Of a stretch of 41,392 nucleotides of DNA, positions 32,248 through 39,495 are shown piece after piece. The notes under the pieces were generated by a model, which did not search any database, was not told the origin of the DNA, and saw only the letters and a program-made list of their open reading frames with translations. The translations under genes and the position numbers were made by a program. The DNA is taken from contig NZ_JTHE03000039.1 of NCBI RefSeq assembly GCF_000817775.3, forward strand, positions 11,492-52,883. The letters run 5' to 3'. The stretch's first letter is position 1, and each line of letters starts with the position of its first letter. The stretch comes from Lyngbya confervoides BDU141951 (lineage in GTDB: Bacteria; Cyanobacteriota; Cyanobacteriia; Thermosynechococcales; Thermosynechococcaceae).

Positions 32248-33369
32248 ATGGTTGCGAGTGCATGGGTGGCGGATCGACGGGCTGAATGGACCCCCCTCAA
32301 TTCTCAGACAGAATATGAATCAGATTTAGAGCGTTTTCTAGATATTCTCAAGCTCCTTATCCGAGAACCTGCCGTTGTGGGATGTGAAGATTCCTTCTTT
32401 AGAGTCCTCAGCCGGGAGTTAGAGGAAGCCGGAGCGACGGTGCAGTATTACCAGGGGGTGCTGGTGGCCCAAGGGAGCCGTCCCCATGACCTTATCCTCT
32501 CTGCCCATATTGATCGCCATGGATTGCTCTGCACCGGTCCCAACGAGTTTCAGTATGCCGCCTTCATTTCTGGCAATCAAAGCGAACTCAACGGAGATTC
32601 TGTCTCCGAACAAATGCTAAAAACGATTGAGCACCGCTTCCAAAACCAGCGCGTTCAAGCCCATCTTCCCTACACGGGCACCTACCTTGGCCAAGGCTTG
32701 ATCACCAAGTCCTATATCTGTGCAGAACGGCGCAACTTAATCTTTGAAGTGGATGGCCTGGAGTTTCTGCAACCGGGCACCCCCATTGCTTTTTTAGACC
32801 GACTCCGGACAGAAGCGGGATACATTTCAGCGCAGCTTGATAATGTGATCAGCGCAGCGCTCTTGGTCTATCTGTTTCAAAATGGCTTTGAAGGCACGGC
32901 CCTGTTCACGGCCCAGGAGGAGGCTGGACGGAGTTGGCGGTATGCTCTCTCTTGGTTTCAAAGACATCAAATCTCAACCCAGCGCTTGATTGTTTTAGAT
33001 ACCAGTCCCTATCCGACCCGCGAAGCCGCCGATGCCCAGCAGGTCGTTCTGCGAAATCGCGATGCCAGCGGATCCTTTGCCCCGGACATGACCCGCGAAC
33101 TCGTGGATCGGTGTCAGCAGCTTGATATTCATTACAGTTTTAAAGATATTTACATCGAAGAGCAAAATCGTACCCGTCCTCGCCCCTACTCCCTGGGCCG
33201 GACCGAATTGGGCAAACTCGTGACTGCCACATCGGGGATGATTAATGGTACAACTCTCCAAATTCCCACAACGGACTATCACACTCCCAACGAAACGGCC
33301 TCTCTCTCCTCGGTGGATGCTGTGATCCGTCTATTGATGTCCTATGTGACTGACCTGCAGAGCTGGTAA
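32248..33369 (+). CDS. M42/M20-like metallopeptidase (aminopeptidase)
   Basis: 373 aa from ATG 32248, eight bases after GGAGG. The co-catalytic metal ligands can be followed in order: ILSAHIDRHG, AQLDN, the Glu pair in FTAQEEAG, VLDTSP, and the last His in TDYHTPNET. The order and spacing fit the di-zinc peptidase clan of M42/M28/M20. It probably trims peptides in the cytoplasm, as no signal peptide is seen. The gene is alone on its strand here. Confidence 0.85.
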   Translation: MVASAWVADRRAEWTPLNSQTEYESDLERFLDILKLLIREPAVVGCEDSFFRVLSRELEEAGATVQYYQGVLVAQGSRPHDLILSAHIDRHGLLCTGPNEFQYAAFISGNQSELNGDSVSEQMLKTIEHRFQNQRVQAHLPYTGTYLGQGLITKSYICAERRNLIFEVDGLEFLQPGTPIAFLDRLRTEAGYISAQLDNVISAALLVYLFQNGFEGTALFTAQEEAGRSWRYALSWFQRHQISTQRLIVLDTSPYPTREAADAQQVVLRNRDASGSFAPDMTRELVDRCQQLDIHYSFKDIYIEEQNRTRPRPYSLGRTELGKLVTATSGMINGTTLQIPTTDYHTPNETASLSSVDAVIRLLMSYVTDLQSW

Positions 33370-33495
33370 GGCCACCCCTGCTCCGATCAAAGGGGTTATT
33401 GGGTTTTCGGCTGTGTCCCGATGCCTAACCTGGCTTTGCCTGGATCCCCAGAGTCAGGTCCCCTCGAGGGGTTGACCCTAAAGATGACCCGATCC

Positions 33496-34554
33496 TCAGA
33501 TCACGAAGCTAAAGGCATTGTTGCCCAGATTGGTCGGTGGGATCTGGCTTAATACCCCAATGAGTTCCTTGCCTTGGGAGGAAAGATAGTAAATCGCTGT
33601 TCCCGAGGGTAAGCCGCCCGTGCTCGACCCCAGCAGGTAATCATCCGGCTGCCCGTGAAGCTGAATGCGATCGCCGGCCTGGGCGTTAAAATCTAAAATC
33701 AAGGCGTAATCGGTGACTCCAAGCGTTTTAACTTGACCATCCTGATAATAAGCGCCGTTGCGATCGCCCAGCTGAAACAGATCGGGACCCGCATTCCCCG
33801 TCAGCTGGTCAATTTCTCCCTGCCCCACCCAGGGTTGACTGGCACTGGGTTGAACCCCCATCAAGACATCCGGGCCACCGCCCCCCTTCAGCACATCATT
33901 CCCCCTGCCGCCGACTAATATGTCGGCACCGCTGTCCCCAAATAAGCGATCTTGACCCCCATCCCCCCATAGTTTGTCTGGCCCAATGCCTCCTCTGAGC
34001 ACATCATTGCCAGCGAGTCCGCGAAGAGTATTGGCTGCCGCATCTCCCAAGAGGGTGTCTGGGCGTGGGGTTCCAAGGATTATGGAGCTTGGGGGATCCT
34101 CGCCATCGGGTCGATAGACCCCTGGATTCGGATCGCCCACTGCCAGCACGAGAGTCCAATAATGCTGAAACTGGACCTGTCCAGGATCTGATTTCAGAAA
34201 GTAATACCCGACCCCCAGGTGTTGTGCCCTCGGGGCTAAGATCGAGTCCCTGCCCTGTTGGCTGCCCATCCAGCGAGAGAAAACCTGATCAGCGGCATTT
34301 GATACGCCTGCCAGCAAGGCCCAGATCTGGCTGGGACGATAGCTAGTGTCCTTCACCTGATCGAGAATGGTTTCGCCGGATCCGGGATCGGTCAGGTCAA
34401 AGAAATCACCCACTGCCATGCGCCTAGAAAATTGATCAGCGGCGGTGTCTATCTTTTGACTCAGGAGAACCGGAGCCAGTCCGGCTTGCCTGCGCGCCTG
34501 ATTCACGCGGTTCAACAGAGCTTGGTCGAATTGATCTCTTGCGGCGATCGCCAT
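33496..34554 (-). CDS. CAP-domain protein with RTX calcium-binding repeats
   Basis: 352 aa from ATG 34554, with AAGGAGA upstream; an in-frame ATG at 34650 is less likely. The N-terminal CAP (SCP/PR-1) domain spans about 10-145: ALLNRVNQARRQAGLAPVLL, a MAVGDFFDLTDP segment, and HYWTLVLA at its end. From about 165 come RTX nonapeptides such as GNDVLRGGIGPDKLWGDGGQ and GRGNDVLKGGGGPDVLMG, which bind calcium. A C-terminal DFNAQAGDRIQLHGQPDDYL module is common after RTX repeats. There is no N-terminal signal, so export through a type I (ABC) system is expected. Such proteins are usually secreted or cell-surface. Confidence 0.9.
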   Translation of the reverse strand: MAIAARDQFDQALLNRVNQARRQAGLAPVLLSQKIDTAADQFSRRMAVGDFFDLTDPGSGETILDQVKDTSYRPSQIWALLAGVSNAADQVFSRWMGSQQGRDSILAPRAQHLGVGYYFLKSDPGQVQFQHYWTLVLAVGDPNPGVYRPDGEDPPSSIILGTPRPDTLLGDAAANTLRGLAGNDVLRGGIGPDKLWGDGGQDRLFGDSGADILVGGRGNDVLKGGGGPDVLMGVQPSASQPWVGQGEIDQLTGNAGPDLFQLGDRNGAYYQDGQVKTLGVTDYALILDFNAQAGDRIQLHGQPDDYLLGSSTGGLPSGTAIYYLSSQGKELIGVLSQIPPTNLGNNAFSFVI

Positions 34555-34705
34555 AGTTGCACATTCTCCTTCCCCTCGGATTGTCCAGGGAATTCTACGA
34601 TTATCTAGGGAATTATCAGGAGGTGATGAAACTCGTAAAAATCTTAACAAGCTGCTTCCCTTCTAGAAAAATCACTGGGCCGGACTGTCATTTTCTTACT
34701 GAGTT

Positions 34706-34721
34706 TCCTAGAACTCTAGGA
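34706..34721. promoter_or_regulatory. 16-bp perfect palindrome upstream of the Hdr genes
   Basis: TCCTAGA-AC-TCTAGGA, 7-bp arms and a 2-bp centre. It lies 85 bp before the hdrC remnant, with no gene over it. It is a candidate operator for the hdr region. Confidence 0.45.
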
Positions 34722-34790
34722 GAATCTGCTTGAACTCCATATCGCTCTTTAATCACTGTCATCAGAACACTGGGGATAGGGAGGTAAGCT

Positions 34791-35135
34791 TTGGGGCCTC
34801 TCGGGCTTGTCCTGTGTCCGCCCCAAAAACTGCTTGCGATTAAACACTGTTCAGAGTGCTGCTCCTTACGACGTTCCGTTATCCCGCAAGCGATCCGCGA
34901 GGGAATTCAGAACGATTCAACCCGGTTTAACCAGATATTTGTTGAACTCGTTAAAAAGCGAGGCATTTTGTTTGAACCAGAACTAATGCAGCAGTATGGC
35001 GGCGCGATCGCCCTGGTTAAGCAAGCAAAATTAGGCGCACAACTAGCCCTGCGGGGGAAGCTGTCTCCTTTCCCCAGCCAGATTAAGAATGCTGACACCT
35101 TTCGACAAGCACTAGACAAGGCAAGTAAACCATGA
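34791..35135 (+). pseudogene. HdrC-like subunit, iron-sulfur half missing
   Basis: A 114-codon frame opens with TTG 34791 just after an in-frame TAA. From about residue 33 it matches the C-terminal tail of HdrC-like proteins: AIREGIQNDSTRFNQIFVEL, KKRGILFEPELMQQYGG. A normal HdrC carries two CxxCxxCxxxCP [4Fe-4S] sites before this tail; none is present, only an odd HCSECCSLRR. The stop shares an ATGA overlap with hdrB, the usual coupling. So the 5' half was lost, and the remnant may now only serve to deliver ribosomes to hdrB. I cannot tell if a full hdrC copy exists elsewhere. Confidence 0.6.
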
Positions 35136-35998
35136 AATATTCCTACTATCCAGGGTGCAGTCTACATTCCACTGCCAAAGAGTTCGATTTATCCACCCAG
35201 GCCGTCATGGAGGCCCTGGGAATTGAATTAGAAGAACTTCAGGACTGGTCTTGCTGCGGGGGCTCAGTGGCAGGTAGCGTCTCCCATGAGGTGGGGATGG
35301 CCTTGTCAGCACGCAATGTAGTACTGGCCCAACAGCAAAAAAATGATCTTCTAGCAGCCTGTTCAGGATGCTACAACAAGTCAGCTAGGGCCGCAAACGC
35401 TCTCGGGAATGAAAAAGAGCGCCGTAAAATTGAACCCATCCTAGAAGACATGGGACTCTCTATTCCCGATCATCCGATTCAAGTGCGAAATATTGTGGAT
35501 GTCCTGGCCAATGACCTCGACCTGGCCCATCACATTAAAACCCCACTCACGGGGCTAAGAGTTGTTTGTTACTACGGATGTCTACTGACCCGTCCTGCAG
35601 ATATCACGGGATGGGACTCCCCCCGGTTTCCCATGGCCATGGACCGCATCGCGCAAATTTGCGGGGCAGAGGTGGCGGATTTTCATTCCAAGACCAAATG
35701 CTGCGGTGGGCCAATCTTGGTTCCCCAGGAAGCAGTGGCGCTGGAACTCACCAAACAGATTCTAGACGAGGCCCAGGCACTGGAGGCAGACTGTATTGTC
35801 CTGGCTTGTCCGCTATGCTCAACCAATTTGGAATTGCGGCAGCCCGATATTGAGGTGAAATACCGCAAGGACTATAAGCTACCAGTCATTTACATCACTG
35901 AACTGATCGGATTGGCCTTAGGGATTCAACCCATCCATTTGGGTCTGGACAAGCATCTCGTTTCTACCCAGCCCCTTTTAAAAAAGCTTAAACGTTGA
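35132..35998 (+). CDS. hdrB: CoB-CoM heterodisulfide reductase-like subunit B (CCG-domain protein)
   Basis: 288 aa with two Cys-rich CCG domains. The first has YPGCSLHSTAKEFD, WSCCGGSVAG and CSGCYNKSARA. The second has CYYGCLLTRPADI, KCCGGPIL and ACPLCSTNLELRQ. In methanogens the HdrB subunit holds a noncubane [4Fe-4S] pair that splits heterodisulfides; similar subunits occur in class E succinate dehydrogenases and sulfur-oxidising Hdr complexes. The electron-linking HdrC partner is broken here, so whether a complex forms is unclear. The sulfide:quinone reductase gene starts 224 bp downstream, which hints at sulfur metabolism. Confidence 0.9.
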   Translation: MKYSYYPGCSLHSTAKEFDLSTQAVMEALGIELEELQDWSCCGGSVAGSVSHEVGMALSARNVVLAQQQKNDLLAACSGCYNKSARAANALGNEKERRKIEPILEDMGLSIPDHPIQVRNIVDVLANDLDLAHHIKTPLTGLRVVCYYGCLLTRPADITGWDSPRFPMAMDRIAQICGAEVADFHSKTKCCGGPILVPQEAVALELTKQILDEAQALEADCIVLACPLCSTNLELRQPDIEVKYRKDYKLPVIYITELIGLALGIQPIHLGLDKHLVSTQPLLKKLKR

Positions 35999-36096
35999 AG
36001 TCCGGCCTTAGCGAGATTAAGGCCCCCTAGACTTTGCTCTTCCCAGGTTTGGGGATGATCCTGCTTGACTCCATTTTAAAGTTTAGTTTATGGCTT

Positions 36097-36110
36097 TATA
36101 ATTATATAAT
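36097..36110 (+). promoter_or_regulatory. Candidate promoter and operator of the sulfide operon
   Basis: Two overlapping perfect palindromes, TATAATTATA (36097-36106) and ATTATATAAT (36101-36110), contain a consensus TATAAT -10 box (36105-36110). An ArsR-family repressor gene lies downstream, and such repressors often bind AT-rich palindromes over the -10 box. A weak -35 (TTTAGT) lies 17 bp upstream. The leader to the flavoprotein ATG would be about 105 bp. The rest of 36000-36222 has no gene. Confidence 0.45.
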
Positions 36111-36222
36111 GAGATGTCTGTAAAAATGTTCGGCATGGGAAAAGCAAACAGAATGAAGCAAGGGAACAGTCACTGGGCCTCCATCGCTTCTGTCAAGGTA
36201 GCTCAGCACAGAGGCCCGGTCC

Positions 36223-37560
36223 ATGGCTAACATTGTGGTAATCGGGGCGGGTCTTGCAGGGATGCCAGCGGTTTATGAACTCCGCCACGCTCTGCCGTCT
36301 CGACATTCAGTGACACTCATCTGCGATCAGCCAAAGTTTACCTTCATTCCGGGGCTAATTCAGGTGGCCTTGGGCTTAAAACCCTTGGATCAGCTTCAGG
36401 AGGATTTAGCGCCCCTGGCGCAGCGACAAAAACTAAACTGGGTCGGAGAAAAGGTGATCTCCCTTGACCCCATCCATCGGCAAATCACCGTGGCAAGTCG
36501 CCAGATTGTTCCCTATGACTATCTGGTCATTGCCACGGGTGCCTCCCTAGCCTTTGATCTCGTTCCCGGTCTTGGCCCTGAGAGGGGCTTTACCCATTCC
36601 GTCTGTAAGCCGAATCATGCTGTCGAAGCCTGTCAGGCTTGGTCAGAGTTTCTAGCCCATCCGGGTCCCCTCGTGATTGGAGCAGCTCCTGGGGCCGGAT
36701 GCTTCGGACCAGCCTATGAATTTGCCCTCCTTGCTGATCACGAGCTTCGCCGCCACGGAATTCGAGACCAGGTCCCGATGACCTTGATCACGCCTGAGCC
36801 CTACGTGGGACATCTGGGAGTCTCTGGCCTTAGTCATTCCCAGTCCCTGACGACAAGCCTTTTAGAGCATCACAACATTGCCATCGTAGACAATGCGGCA
36901 ATCACCTCGGTTGCGCCCCACCAGATTATTTTGGCCGATGGACGCACTTATGCCTTTTCCTATGCCATGATTTTGCCGGCCTTTCGAGGTGCGGCCTTTC
37001 TTCGAACGGTGCCTGGATTGACCAACGAGCAAGGATTTATTCCCGTTTTACCCAGCCAGCGCCATCCCCGTTTTCCTGAAATTTATGCCGCAGGGGTCGT
37101 CACCCATGTCGAGCAACCTGAAAAAAACCTTGTTCCCATTGGTATTCCTAAAACAGGGCAAATGGCAGAATCGATGGCCATTGCAGCAGCCCACAATATT
37201 TGCGTTGACCTGGGCGTGCTACGGGATTGTCTGAAGGTCCCTACTCTGGATGCGCTCTGTTTTGCAGAATTTGGCCCCACGGGCATTGCCTACATCGCCG
37301 CTCCTGTCCTACCTGATCCTAAAACCGGCAAGCGCAATCGTTCTTACGCTTTACAGGGAGCCTGGGTGGTGTGGGTCAAGGCCATGTTTGAGAAATATTT
37401 CATGGCTAAAATTCGTTGGGGAATTGGGATGCCCTGGTATGAAAAATTGGGTCTTTGGATCTTCTTTGGGTTGAGACTGCAGCGGGATCTTACCGAGGCC
37501 GAACAAGTGTTATCCCCTTCCAGCCCTTACCAGGCAAGCGAAGTCTCCTCCAAAACCTAA
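36223..37560 (+). CDS. sqr: Sulfide:quinone oxidoreductase-like flavoprotein
   Basis: 445 aa of the FAD-dependent disulfide oxidoreductase superfamily. The dinucleotide site is VVIGAGLAGMPAVYEL. IATGASLAFDLVPGLG marks the second FAD motif. GAAPGAGCFGPAYEFALLAD carries the first expected active-site Cys, and FAEFGPTGIAY follows a second Cys (LDALCFAEFG). The C-terminal hydrophobic tail (about 375-420, MFEKYFMAKIRWGIGMPWYE, then LGLWIFFGL) fits a quinone-site membrane anchor. It would oxidise sulfide to polysulfide or persulfide and reduce plastoquinone. The SQR type cannot be fixed without alignment; a flavocytochrome-c-like relative is the main alternative. It is followed 39 bp later by the ArsR gene. 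Confidence 0.85.
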   Translation: MANIVVIGAGLAGMPAVYELRHALPSRHSVTLICDQPKFTFIPGLIQVALGLKPLDQLQEDLAPLAQRQKLNWVGEKVISLDPIHRQITVASRQIVPYDYLVIATGASLAFDLVPGLGPERGFTHSVCKPNHAVEACQAWSEFLAHPGPLVIGAAPGAGCFGPAYEFALLADHELRRHGIRDQVPMTLITPEPYVGHLGVSGLSHSQSLTTSLLEHHNIAIVDNAAITSVAPHQIILADGRTYAFSYAMILPAFRGAAFLRTVPGLTNEQGFIPVLPSQRHPRFPEIYAAGVVTHVEQPEKNLVPIGIPKTGQMAESMAIAAAHNICVDLGVLRDCLKVPTLDALCFAEFGPTGIAYIAAPVLPDPKTGKRNRSYALQGAWVVWVKAMFEKYFMAKIRWGIGMPWYEKLGLWIFFGLRLQRDLTEAEQVLSPSSPYQASEVSSKT

Positions 37561-37599
37561 TTCTTCCAAAAGCACTTGATACATCCAAGCCATCCTTTT

Positions 37600-37959
37600 A
37601 TGAACCGTCTCCCCTCCCCCCCCAAAGGCCAAAACTATTTTGAGGAAGCAGCGTTTAGACATCTTGCGGAACGATTTAAGCTCCTCGGAGAACCGAGTCG
37701 GTTACAAATCCTTGCGGCTCTGTGTCAACAGGAACGGAAGGTGAGTGATATTTGTGAATATACGGGATTGCAGCAGGCGAATGTCTCCAGGCATTTGAGT
37801 ATCCTCAAAATTGCCAATATTGTTGCCTGTCGCAAGGTTGGTATTTGTCATTACTACCGAATTATCGACCAGGATTTATTGGCCCTCTGCCATCAATCCT
37901 TCGCGAACTGTGAACACCTTAAGGGACAAAATCTTCAGTGGGAGGATCGTGATGTTTAG
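37600..37959 (+). CDS. ArsR-family regulator rich in Cys
   Basis: 119 aa from ATG 37600; ATG 37576 is in frame but adds a tail that is not conserved. The winged helix has LLGEPSRLQILAALCQQERK, then SDICEYTGLQQANVSRHLSI and the wing ACRKVGICHYYRI. Six Cys lie at 42, 52, 77, 83, 97 and 104. Sulfide/persulfide sensors of this family (BigR, SqrR, YgaV) use a Cys pair, so a persulfide sensor for the sqr gene is the best guess. The spacing is not identical to those known to me, and a metal sensor is possible. It overlaps the next gene by 8 bp. Confidence 0.88.
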   Translation: MNRLPSPPKGQNYFEEAAFRHLAERFKLLGEPSRLQILAALCQQERKVSDICEYTGLQQANVSRHLSILKIANIVACRKVGICHYYRIIDQDLLALCHQSFANCEHLKGQNLQWEDRDV

Positions 37960-38575
37960 GCGAGTACAAAGTCTTCTCTTCGGACTGCTGGTGGTAGCCA
38001 GTGCTTGGTTCATGAGCAGTGGCCTATTCCGCCCAGCGATCGCCCTTGCTCCATCGGAGAGTCTAGCCCAGGCGGTGCAAGAAATTGAGCAGTTGGATGT
38101 CCTTCGCAGTGGTTTGGCTGCAACCCTAAAAGATGCCACAGAACCTCCCACACCCGAAACCATGCAGGAGGTCTGTAAACCGGTGGGGATGAAGGCCAAA
38201 CAGATCAGCCAGGAGCATGGCTGGCAGGTGAAACAAATCTCCCGCCAGTACCGAAATCCTGAGCACGCGCCCACCCTGCTGGCCGAAAAAAAAGCGCTGG
38301 CCAAATTCAGGGCAAACCCCGACCTGATGGGGTTCTGGGAGCCCGAGACCGTTGCAGATCAGTCCGGCACCCGTTACTATCGCCGCATCAACGTCGAGGC
38401 AAGTTGTCTGGCCTGTCATGGCAGCAAGGACAGTCACCCCCAGTTTATTCAAGATCGTTATCCCCAGGACTTGGCCTTTGGCTTTCAAGAGGGGGACTTG
38501 AGGGGGATGTACGCAGTCTTTATGCCCGATCTTGAGCCCAATCGAGTTCCCGCATATACAGGAGTTGCCAACTGA
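37952..38575 (+). CDS. Tll0287-like (DUF3365) c-type heme protein
   Basis: 207 aa from ATG 37952, which overlaps the ArsR stop. An N-terminal segment LLFGLLVVASAWFMSSGLF is a signal peptide or anchor. CLACH at 152-156 binds heme c. The lone Cys75 (MQEVCKPVG) is in the region of the axial Cys known from the Tll0287 structure, where heme has a Cys/His type ligation. The fold is DUF3365, a PAS-like sensor domain. Tll0287-type proteins have been proposed to sense or transfer electrons in the lumen or periplasm. Its place between a sulfide-type repressor and a DUF3122 gene is unusual. Confidence 0.88.
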   Translation: MFRRVQSLLFGLLVVASAWFMSSGLFRPAIALAPSESLAQAVQEIEQLDVLRSGLAATLKDATEPPTPETMQEVCKPVGMKAKQISQEHGWQVKQISRQYRNPEHAPTLLAEKKALAKFRANPDLMGFWEPETVADQSGTRYYRRINVEASCLACHGSKDSHPQFIQDRYPQDLAFGFQEGDLRGMYAVFMPDLEPNRVPAYTGVAN

Positions 38576-39114
38576 TGGTGTTGACTCAATCGGCAAGGCG
38601 ATCGCCCTTGCAAGTTCTGATGATGGCACTCCTGATGTTGCTGATCGGTTTAGGACTCGCGGTCCCGGTAAGTCCCCAGGCCCATGCGGCCATTCGATCC
38701 TTTGAAGAACAACCGGGTCAATGGCTTTACCAGTCTCGCAGCACCCTACAAGCTGCTGGCGGACAGCAATGGCAAGCCATCGCCTATAAGCGGGTTACCC
38801 CCCTAGGTGCTCTTAGTATTCAGTTAAGATTGGTAGGCTTTCCTGGCGCTGCGTCTATTTTGCGGGATCATCCCCTGCTACTCAAGCAACCCCAGGGTGA
38901 AACTCTGATCGCCCAAGATACCTCTGCCACTCTATTTTCCGAGTCCGATCAACCAGAACCCTATGTGGGGCAATATGATCTTCTGCCGATTGTGGCCGAC
39001 CTCCGTCCAGAACTCCCCCTGGAACTGGAACTTGCTACCCAAACCGGAGAAATCTTAACCTTGCCCATTCCAGCTTTTGTCATTCAAGAGTGGCAGGATT
39101 TATTGGCTGCGTAG
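38575..39114 (+). CDS. DUF3122 protein
   Basis: 179 aa from ATG 38575, overlapping the previous stop by one base (TGATG), with AGGAG upstream. A signal peptide (VLMMALLMLLIGLGLAV) ends near AHAAIRS. The rest is the cyanobacterial DUF3122 fold: EEQPGQWLYQSRSTL, QAIAYKRVTPLGALSIQLRL, VGFPGAASI, and EPYVGQYDLLPIVADL. The function is unknown; it is expected in the periplasm or lumen. Tight coupling suggests it works with the heme protein. Confidence 0.9.
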   Translation: MVLTQSARRSPLQVLMMALLMLLIGLGLAVPVSPQAHAAIRSFEEQPGQWLYQSRSTLQAAGGQQWQAIAYKRVTPLGALSIQLRLVGFPGAASILRDHPLLLKQPQGETLIAQDTSATLFSESDQPEPYVGQYDLLPIVADLRPELPLELELATQTGEILTLPIPAFVIQEWQDLLAA

Positions 39115-39219
39115 CCCTTACCCGATGGTTTCAATTCCCGATGGAAATTTTGCCCCAGGTTCAATGGCTGAAGTTCTTGCCAGCAGGGCTTAAATCATGC
39201 AACGATCCAAGTAGGAGTT

Positions 39220-39234
39220 ATTCTCATTTATACT
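39220..39234 (+). promoter_or_regulatory. Fur-like half-site and -10 box before feoA
   Basis: ATTCTCATT (39220-39228) equals the common Fur half-site AATGAGAAT on the other strand and abuts TATACT (39229-39234), a good -10 box 17 bp before the feoA start. This is the expected layout for iron repression. The second half-site is poor, so the match is tentative. Confidence 0.4.
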
Positions 39235-39250
39235 GCATCAGGAGCAGGGA

Positions 39251-39493
39251 ATGATGACACTGCTAGATTTGGAGATTGGACAGATCGCTTCGGTGCATGA
39301 AATCCTTCGAGATTACCAGAATCAGAATTTGATTACCCGGCTAGAGGCCTTGGGGATTATTCCTGAGAAACCCATTCAAATTCTACGCAAAGCCATCCTG
39401 GGGGGGCCCTTACATTTACGAATTGGGAGTACCACGGAGGTGGCGATGCGCCGCAGTGAGGCTCAACACATTTTGGTCACCTTAGATGGTTAA
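39251..39493 (+). CDS. feoA: FeoA, ferrous iron transport protein A
   Basis: 80 aa, SH3-like fold. LLDLEIGQIASVHEIL, ITRLEALGIIPEKPIQIL, and the Gly-Arg-rich end GPLHLRIGSTTEVAMRR are FeoA motifs. It aids FeoB, probably by contacting its G domain on the cytoplasmic side. ATG 39251 or the next ATG 39254 may be used. The stop lies 2 bp before feoB, so they are coupled. Confidence 0.93.
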   Translation: MMTLLDLEIGQIASVHEILRDYQNQNLITRLEALGIIPEKPIQILRKAILGGPLHLRIGSTTEVAMRRSEAQHILVTLDG

Positions 39494-39495
39494 GA

